DNA of 64,000 nucleotides from Cryptomeria japonica (lineage: Eukaryota > Streptophyta > Pinopsida > Cupressales > Cupressaceae), in the NCBI RefSeq assembly GCF_030272615.1, contig NC_081411.1, positions 209,891,744-209,955,743 on the forward strand, given 5' to 3'. Positions 56,541 through 64,000 of the stretch are shown in pieces. Position numbers and translations under genes: made by a program. Each line of letters starts with the position of its first letter. Position 1 is the stretch's first letter. The notes under the pieces were generated by a model. It saw nothing but the letters and a program-made list of their open reading frames with translations. It searched no databases and had not been told where the DNA came from.

Positions 56541-58625
56541 AGAGAATGATTTCAAAGAGTATGTCACTCTTAATGACTTCCTTCCAGCTGAAAAAACAAA
56601 TGTCCCTCCCCTTCCAAGAGGAGAATCTTAGATAGACATGCTGAGTGCTAGTGACAACGGCGGTAGTGGTCGTGGCCGTAGAAGGGATCGGGATCAGGGC
56701 CAAAACTTCAAGGGTCTAAATCATGTTGTTAATTCTTTCCAAAAACTTAGAGGTATGCACCCCTTTTCTTTTTTTGTCATTAAGCTTTTTAAATTCAAAA
56801 AGTTTCTAGTCTGAAGAAACAGAGAGAAAAAAATTTAGTTTGTTCATGGTGGTTAAACTATCTCGTTTTTTAATGGTTTAGCCACTAGCATGATCAATCA
56901 AAAAGTAACTTTTATTAATATAAAACCTTTGACTCTGCCTTTATCCATAAAAAAAAATCATATTTATATATATATTTGCAACTAGAACAATGTGAAACCA
57001 AAAGACAATAATCTAGTTTAACAGTTTGCATAAATAAAGACTGCACAGTTGAAAGAAAATACCATTTGGGTATAGGAGATCATGTTACTTCAATTTTACA
57101 TCAAAAGAGAGATTATGTAAAGCATAATATAGCATATAATATTCTTACTTGAATTCAGTGATGATACTTTATATTCTACTGCAAAAAATCAACAAAATAA
57201 ATTGGTTTTTGCTGAATTGAAATTAAAATCATTTTTTTCTTTTCTTACAAAGATTAGGAGTGACAAAGTAGTTGCATATTTATTCCAATAAGTACCAGTT
57301 CTATCTTCAATATTTATAGAGTTCTAACAAACGTTCTAGTTGCAGTAAGTTAAATGCTAATTATTCCTAAATATGAGTACAAGTGAGGATTACTGGCAGG
57401 TATTGGAGCAAATATCACTGATCATTCAAATTTTAATCAAAACTTCAATTCTCTAAGAAATCATTAGTAACACATGAACGATCAATTATAAGTAAACTCA
57501 AAGTGAGCTAAATTTGATATAAGTCAAGCCAAACTCAAATGCTCCAAGTTTATGAGTTGAGTAAATACTACTCTTCTTCTAGGTGTCTTGCAACTATACA
57601 TAGGCTAGGAACTTGAAAACAATCAACTTCCTTTCTAAATAATTTTACTGTATGTAACTTTCCATCTCATTTACGCTAGGACATTAAAAGTGTTTTTTGA
57701 AGTGGTTTACCTTTAACAAAATTCTTACAACTTTTAAAAACCATCTCTCTACATTTTTATTGAAATTTAGATTTATTTATTTTTAATAGAGAATTTAATT
57801 AATGCTAAACATTTTTTGAATGGAATAATTTGAACAGATTTTATTTTAAAAGTTATATTAAGCTCATGAAAATTAAGATTCTAATTGTAAATCTATATCA
57901 TTTTACTGAAAATAATTTTGGATCCACCAATAGTGATGAAGGTCCTACATGTGTCTATTCTTGGAAATTTTTTCTATAGCTGGAAAAAATAAAGAAAGAT
58001 CTAACGTTCATCTCTCGTTGAACAAATCTCATCTTTCTAAATGAGGGCACTGAGATTTGCCTGTTTCTGAATTATGACCAACAATGCTATGATGACGGTT
58101 GGAAGGCCCTCAGCTCCTCCAAAAACAATTCAACAATTCAACCAAGCTCGTACCCTATGAAGAGAGAAAAAAATCTGGAACAAATAATCCAAAATAAAAT
58201 GAGTAGGAAGCTGAAAAACTCTATAAACTCATCGCTTTGGAGAGAAAAGTAGAAAAAATCTAAATTCTTGAATTTCAATTGAATGGATAAGAGATTTGTG
58301 AGGTCCCATATACAATTCAATATTGATAATTTATATCTTATGCTATTATAAGATTATCTACTTGAGTTTCATCAAAAACAAATTTTGAGGGTTATAATTA
58401 AATCTTAATTATATTTACGCACTTGTGTGGAATAGTCTAATTATTCTCCCAATTCTTATATATTCAATCTAAAATTTAAAATAGAATGTGGTTGAAATTA
58501 TTTTTGGTATTAAATTAGAATAAATAAATGTTTTCCAATTAATAGATTATATTGATTTATCCATGGTGAAAGAAGTGAATGGCAAGACTTTGTGCTATAT
58601 GATGATTATAATTTAAGTTTTCTTT

Positions 58626-60139
58626 AGCTATAATGTTATGTTTTTATTTGATAAATAATGGGATAAGTCCATTACCATACATAATCATCAAATAGGGGCA
58701 CAAGAGGAAAATCACAAGCACTGGGATCATGAAAAGACAACCATTAAAAATGGCAGACCCTTTTTAAAAAGGATGTTTTTTACTAGAGCATCAACCTGTA
58801 GGACAAAGTCGCTAAGAAGGAAAAATCACCTAATCATAATAGAGGGGTTTAAGAGAACCCGAAACCATCTAACAATAGAAACCCCTTGCACAGGAATAAA
58901 GTAACCAAGGGAAGCACTAAAAACATAATGTTTTTAATGGTACCATTAAACCTTTTACCTAATGGACCACTATGAACAACGATGTTCATAGTAAAAAATC
59001 TCATAGGGTTTTGATAGGCACCCCTAAACCTTTGACTGATAGAAAAATCTACAAACAATCCATCAAAGGCCAACTTAATAGGCCGATTCTCAGTAAAGAC
59101 ACTAAGGAATAGAATCCCAACTAGAAACACAGGGAAGAGACCCAAAGAGAAAATTACCTGACGGGGGGGACACGATTCAACAATAAAGAACCTAAAAGAA
59201 AATAGTATCCCCCAACAGAAGAAGAAATCTAGAATCAAAGTAGAAACATAGGAAACATGACACTCTACATTTATCGGCTCTCAACACCTTTTAGCAATCC
59301 ATCCACCACAACACAAAGAAAGCTTCTACCGAGTAGAATATCATCATTCATAATAATGAGAGAACTCGGCCCCTAGAAACCCCCATAAATAGAATAGTCT
59401 TTAAAGATCCAAGAATCTTTGAGGCCCACCTTCATAGGGACACTGGAAGAATCAGAGAAAAAATGCCTCCAAAACCCTTACTAGACAAGAAAGGAGTGCT
59501 AGAAAATAGTCTCTTGGAGGAGGGAGAAAATTTGCCCCACTCTAGAGATCAACAACACAAGAGGAACTCTCCCAGCTCGACATAAAATCCCACGTCCATT
59601 GGACTAGTAATAAATAGAGGAGCGTAAAGCAGCACCTAAGCCATAATCAAGAGTAGACCCAAAGTGAAGCAACTCTGCCAATGTGTGACTAAAGAAACAA
59701 AGTACACCAATAGGCCATGCACGCCCCCCACAAAAAAATTGTAACCTCTAAGGAGTAGAATTATAATTCTAATCACCTTGGAGCACACAAAGAAAAGCCT
59801 AGATTGTAAGGCATAGACATAAGAAACAACCACCAGTCTATCCCAAGAACCACAAAGCACATGGCACCCCCAAATCGTTAGAGGCAAGGTAGGAGAAGAG
59901 TCTCAAACATCGCCCACAAACAAAAAAAAGAGAAAATCCATCCATCAAAGAATATAGGACACTCCCCAAATATGAATGGTAGGGTATGAGAGGTGAGAGC
60001 ATGAACATCAGTCCACACCCACTCCCTGAAACACTTTGTAGGACCTGCCACAATGCAGAAGCCCGCAGAAACGCCAGGGAAGGAAAACACGTCCGGACAA
60101 GGCAGTCGACAGAGAAACAAGCTATAATGTTATGTTTTT
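58626..60139 (-). mobile_element. 5'-truncated LINE-like retroinsertion, U3 copy
   Basis: Same insert as 2703-4202, bracketed by the same 20-base repeat (58626-58645 and 60120-60139). It is about 30 bases longer, partly from an extra GAACAACGATGTTCATAG near 58.98 kb. Confidence 0.65.
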
Positions 60140-61202
60140 TATTAGAGTAAAAAAGGTTAGACAGTGACCTGAAACCCAGCCAAAAAATATTCATGATGAT
60201 GAACCAGATGCTTAGCCACATTGGGTCAATAACAAAACAACAAAACAGGGTCCAAAGACCCTAAAACTACATAATATTCTTCAACATTTGGATAGACTTA
60301 ACATGTATAAATTTCCTATTAATCTCAGATAATTCCTCAATAACGCTATAGTTCTATGTTATGTTGCCATGATAGGCATAACTGTTGAAGGTGAGATGAT
60401 GATGGATGACTGCATTGGTAGAGGAAAGATGACATGATCAATTATATGTGTTGTCATTGATGGCAACCAGTGTCAACTAATGTTTGATGATGTTTACAAA
60501 TGGTTTTTGATGATTGAATTCTTGGCTAAGTGATTTGGTCTACCAGAGTTAGAGTTTGACAAATTGACAGGGTTTACAAGCAAGACTGGGAACTAGGACA
60601 TTAACCGCTAAAGCAGATAAGTTTTGATGGAATCATGTGATTGGTGATGTTTCGTGACTTGTGATTTGAAACATAAGCTTTTATGATAGAATTAAGTATG
60701 TAACCGGAGCCACACCCTATGATGGTTACCGAAAGGCATGTTTTGAATTTATGGTGAAGTTTTGCTAGGGTTTTGGGAGGGTTTAAGGAATGGTGCCTAG
60801 TACATTGAAGAATTTTGTTGTGACACTTACTACAATGTGTACAAAGATATAAACTACTACCATAAATATAAAAGAGAGAGAGATGCATTCTAAAGTTATG
60901 GATAGTAGACAGCAAGTCAAAGATATTATAGATTATATAAAAAATTACTTCTAAGAGGAAAACAATATAAGTATGGATAAGAAGGTAAAAATTTATTTGA
61001 AAATTTTTGAAACTAAGAAATTATTTAAAAAGTAGCATTAGAATAACATATTTTGGAGAAGAACCCTCATTTTAGATGAGGCAAAAGATGAACCTAAAAA
61101 CAGACAATCACTAATATTCAGAGAAAGATTAATATAAAGAAGGAACCTAATTAACTAGAAAGGTCTAAAAGAGAAGTCAGAGTTGTCCACATTGGGTTAC
61201 AC

Positions 61203-61481
61203 ATGGCTAAAAGAGAAGTCTTTGAAAAATTCCAATTGGAGTCTGACTCGCTAAATACTATCAATTGTCTGAATGGATGCATGGATCCTAGCTGGACAAT
61301 GGCTAATCTGATCAAGGATTGCTGGGTTTTATTATCTAGCAAATGGCAGCGAGGTGCTGAAATTCCCACTGCTAAATCTCTATCCGTATTTGCATGTTCT
61401 GTCTCACCCGAAGGAGCAATTTACATTGCCAGAGGAGCAATTTTTATTCTCCCTGCACTTCTAGTGGATGTAGCCACTTAG
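61203..61481 (+). pseudogene. Chimeric ORF: RNase H-kelch-LTR, U3
   Basis: 92 open codons: MAKREVFEKFQLESDSLNT (RNase H), LLSSKWQRGAEIP and SVFACSVSPEGAIYIARG (kelch), then ILPALLVDVAT from the LTR. It has the same architecture as 42144-42422. A ~250 base deletion relative to U1 removed the target duplication and the LTR start. Confidence 0.5.
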
Positions 61482-61659
61482 TGGTGAACCACGTTAATCT
61501 TGTGCCTTGAGTTCTTTGTTGTGTCTATTATTCTTTCAGCTATTTTGCATTCATTATTATGTGTTCTCTCTACCTATTTTAAAATAACAATTGGTATCAA
61601 AGCTTAGGTGAATTGATTGAGTAGATATGGAGAGGTAGATAGATAAAGGATTGAAAATT

Positions 61660-62722
61660 CTTGAGAAGATGCAGAAGTTTGAAGTTAGAGATATTAGTTG
61701 CTAGTATTGTGGCAAGCAAGGCCACGTAAAAGGAAATTGTTGGTTTCTCAAGAAGGCTAAAAGGCAACCAAAAGATGAAGACACCGATTCAATCATCGAG
61801 GATTTTCTTACAAATTTAGACTCGGTGGAGGGTAAAATTGTGCAACAAAAAGTTAAAACAAAATGCCATTTTCATTAGTGGGATAACTGGAAAAAGGAAG
61901 AGACTTCGGCTGAAGAAGAAGAAGGTTTCAAGTATTCATTGTTTGAAGATTTTCTTGATTCGACTGAAAAAGAGGATATTGAAGAAGAGGACGATGAAGT
62001 AAGTGAGGATGAAGTTGATGAGATCGAGACCAAGACTTAGGAGGATTATGAAAAAGAAAAATTTATGAGGTTGAAGGAAGAGAATCTCCTACTCGCCGAC
62101 AAACTGATTTGTATGGACCAGAAGTTGATGGTTTTGTGTCACATCATGAATATTGGAAAAGATTACTTTGAGAAAGAATGGGATTTTTCTAAGGAGACCA
62201 TATTTCAGTGAGGAAAGTGATTGAAAACTCCTAACAGAGGACTTTTTTCTCAGAAAAAAGTATGCCTTGTTGATAGGAAAGCCTTTCTTTAGTGGAAAGA
62301 ATCCGCAAGAGGATTCAAGGTGCTTGGAGATTGAATATCCTAGGAGCATAGGGATTATAGAGCTCATGAAGGTGGGAGAGAGCCTCTGGCTCAAGGCTAC
62401 AAAAGACTTCGAAAAGGCTGAGGATAAAGTCTTTGAGGAAAATGAATTTCAAAAAGAACAAAAGAGTGATGATTTATTGCTCCAGATTGCAGAAATAGAG
62501 GTGGAGTGGGATGCATTGATTGTAGGTATTGCAAAAGTTTCTGTAGAAAATACAACAAATTCATTTGATATGGAGCCCATTGGTGCAAGATCTATAGCTG
62601 GAAGCTCAAAACTAGATCTCGTGGCAGCCCAATTGGAAAAGAATGTTGCATCCAGTGTTGGTCAAATGAAGAGAGAACATCGGTTCCAATCTAGCCAATT
62701 TGATGGTAGTAGTAATGATTGA
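61660..62722 (+). pseudogene. E3 zinc-knuckle and coiled-coil ORFs
   Basis: Reads YCGKQGHVKGNCWFLKKAKR, an acidic block (EKEDIEEEDDEVSEDEVDEI), a TAG near 62038, YEKEKFMRLKEENLLLADKL, and after a frameshift near 62.22 kb GKPFFSGKNPQEDSRCLEIE. It ends with LLLQIAEIEVEWDALIVG. The second part is open at 62267-62722. More decayed than E1 in the knuckle but missing E1's later TAG, so the two copies decayed independently. Confidence 0.6.
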
Positions 62723-63165
62723 ATTTATTTGTTTATGTTGGATGTCCTGGGGCCGAATGAGAGTTGGGGTGTTCCAGACGTGGGCAATGCACCAACTGTG
62801 AGAATTAGGAGTGATGTTTGTAGGCTATTCACACCACTGTGAGATTTTTATATTTTGGAATTAAAACTAGATAGTGGTGATCTTCTAGATATTCTATTAC
62901 TGGGGAGCACAAGACCAAGAGGCTTTGATGGAGGGATGTATTATGGATCTGTAGATAGTAGTGTTCCTCATTATAGATTACTGGATGAGGTATTTAGAAA
63001 ATACTTTTTTAACTCTGATCTGATTAGGAGAAGATTAATTCGCACTATTCATGAATAGAGTTTGGCTATAATAAAATCTTCTCAAGAGCTGCTTGTAGTA
63101 TGAACCTTGGAATGGAGATGCAGGGAATGTTACAGGTTGTTTCAGTTGGACTTTACGGTGGAGAT

Positions 63166-63394
63166 TGTTGGGTATATGAAGCCCAACAGTGACATGGTTG
63201 TTTGTTGTCTACATAAATGACTGAGTGCAATCATGTATGTACTGTGTAATTGGATATTGGTTAATAAGAATTCTCCCTGCGTTTTTGGTGGACGTAGCCA
63301 CTTAGTGGTGAACCATGTTAATCTTGTGTCTATTATTCTTTCTGTTGTTTTGTGTTCCTTATTATGTGTTTTCTCTACTCATTTTAAACTAACA
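63166..63394 (+). repeat. 3' LTR of E3
   Basis: 229 bases, TGTTGGGTATATGAAGCC to TTTAAACTAACA, same length as in E1, preceded by GGTGGAGAT. Confidence 0.85.
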
Positions 63395-63838
63395 GGAATG
63401 CGGAGGGGGGTTTTTATTGAGGGAATGTTTTATGTCATTGGTTTTTTCAATAATAGAAGTCAAAGGTTTGCTCCTAACATAGGACTATGGACATCAATAG
63501 AAAACATTTCTTTAGCCAATACATGGTACGTCCATTTTTTGTATGCGTTTGGACAATTAAATGCATTTGGAAATAATGTAATAATGGAATATAATTGGGA
63601 AGAAAATGTGTGGAGACAATTGGAACACTCCCCTCGAGATTTTATCTTTGTTCGTCCAACAGTGCGGTGTGATTGACTTTTCCTGTGCGGATATAATAAT
63701 CCATCCATCCTTTTAGGGACTCCAGTTTTCTATATGTACAAACCTGAAGCAACTTTGTCTGAGAGGTGGATTTCTTTTGAAAAACCAAAAAAATTTCTAG
63801 AAATGGAAGTGGTTGCTGTGACCACAGTAGAACTTTAA
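63395..63838 (+). pseudogene. F-box/kelch pseudogene 3' part, U3
   Basis: GMRRGVFIEGMFYVIGFFNN, then WTSIENISLANTWYVHFLYA, YNWEENVWRQLEHSPRDFIF, a TGA at CD-stop near 63674, LFLCGYNNPS and FYMYKPEATLSERWISFE to VEL-stop at 63836-63838. Only one stop is visible, against several in U1, and it is shared with U1. The kelch N-terminal half was deleted with the LTR start. Confidence 0.8.
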
Positions 63839-64000
63839 TATATAATAACTAATAAAAATCCTCTCATTTATGATATCACACATTTTACAAATTTTAATTT
63901 AATTTGCTATTATTAAAATATATCATATATTAAATTGAATTTTATTTTAATCTATTTCTTATAACTTCGATGTTGGTGTTTTTTTTCGTTTTTTTTATAA

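Larger units (their letters stand above)
61434..63394 (+). mobile_element. E-family LTR element E3 (5' LTR truncated)
   Basis: Collinear with E1. The 5' LTR lacks its first ~135 bases, fused to kelch. PBS is TGGTATCAAAGC near 61594. The zinc knuckle (CxYCGKQGHVKGNC) has a stop at its second residue. The 3' LTR is 63166-63394, followed by GGAAT. Confidence 0.8.
55867..64000. repeat. Tandem-segment copy U3
   Basis: Collinear with U1 (1-8283) to the window edge, with net loss of about 160 bases. It shares the kelch-to-LTR deletion with U2. Bases 56541-58625 hold no recognisable gene. It reaches the T-rich point where U1 carries a LINE but continues to 64000 without LINE sequence. Confidence 0.85.

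Noticed and set aside
1-64000. CRISPR array, tRNA or rRNA genes
   Set aside because: No regular short repeat-spacer pattern, tRNA cloverleaf or rRNA-like sequence was noticed; the tRNA-complementary stretches are primer binding sites.

Overview
The window is nuclear DNA of a land plant: AT-rich, gene-poor, and packed with decayed Copia-type LTR elements primed by initiator-Met tRNA, plant LINEs of the endonuclease-RT-RNase H type, and a small family of F-box/kelch genes. The repeat style and the F-box/kelch subtype make a gymnosperm plausible, but that is inference. Only two genes look functional: near-identical single-exon F-box/kelch genes at 33994-34998 and 49235-50239, both on the + strand.

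The layout is a tandem segmental duplication. Three left-hand blocks correspond to each other: U1 (1-8283), U2 (40318-42530, heavily deleted) and U3 (55867-64000, running off the window). Two right-hand blocks correspond to each other: A (27803-40318) and B (43116-55866). A full repeat reads: PPR-pseudogene tail, hairpin repeat, AT-rich filler, 5'-truncated LINE-like insert, dispersed repeat R1, RNase H/kelch chimeric pseudogene, a small non-autonomous LTR element, Copia-derived remnant, R1 again, an unknown coiled-coil ORF, TTAGGG-like degenerate repeats, intact F-box/kelch gene, reverse-strand LTR-element remnants and PPR-pseudogene fragments.

Unit 1 was enlarged by later insertions. These are a ~5.6 kb LINE (8284-13893, minus strand) and a 6.67 kb Copia element (21131-27797, minus strand). 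The Copia element sits inside an older Copia-derived element (18077-28591, plus strand). Block B keeps the empty site of the 6.67 kb insertion, so that insertion came after the A/B duplication.

The strongest candidates for something not yet described are two. First is a small LTR family with 230-280 bp LTRs, a PBS and PPT, but no polymerase; it encodes a lone zinc knuckle plus an acidic coiled-coil ORF, and occurs on both strands. Its best copy (5600-7688) has a perfect 5-bp target duplication inside an F-box/kelch gene. Second is a Copia derivative in which everything after the protease is replaced by an acidic ORF of unknown function.

No tRNA, rRNA or CRISPR array was recognised.
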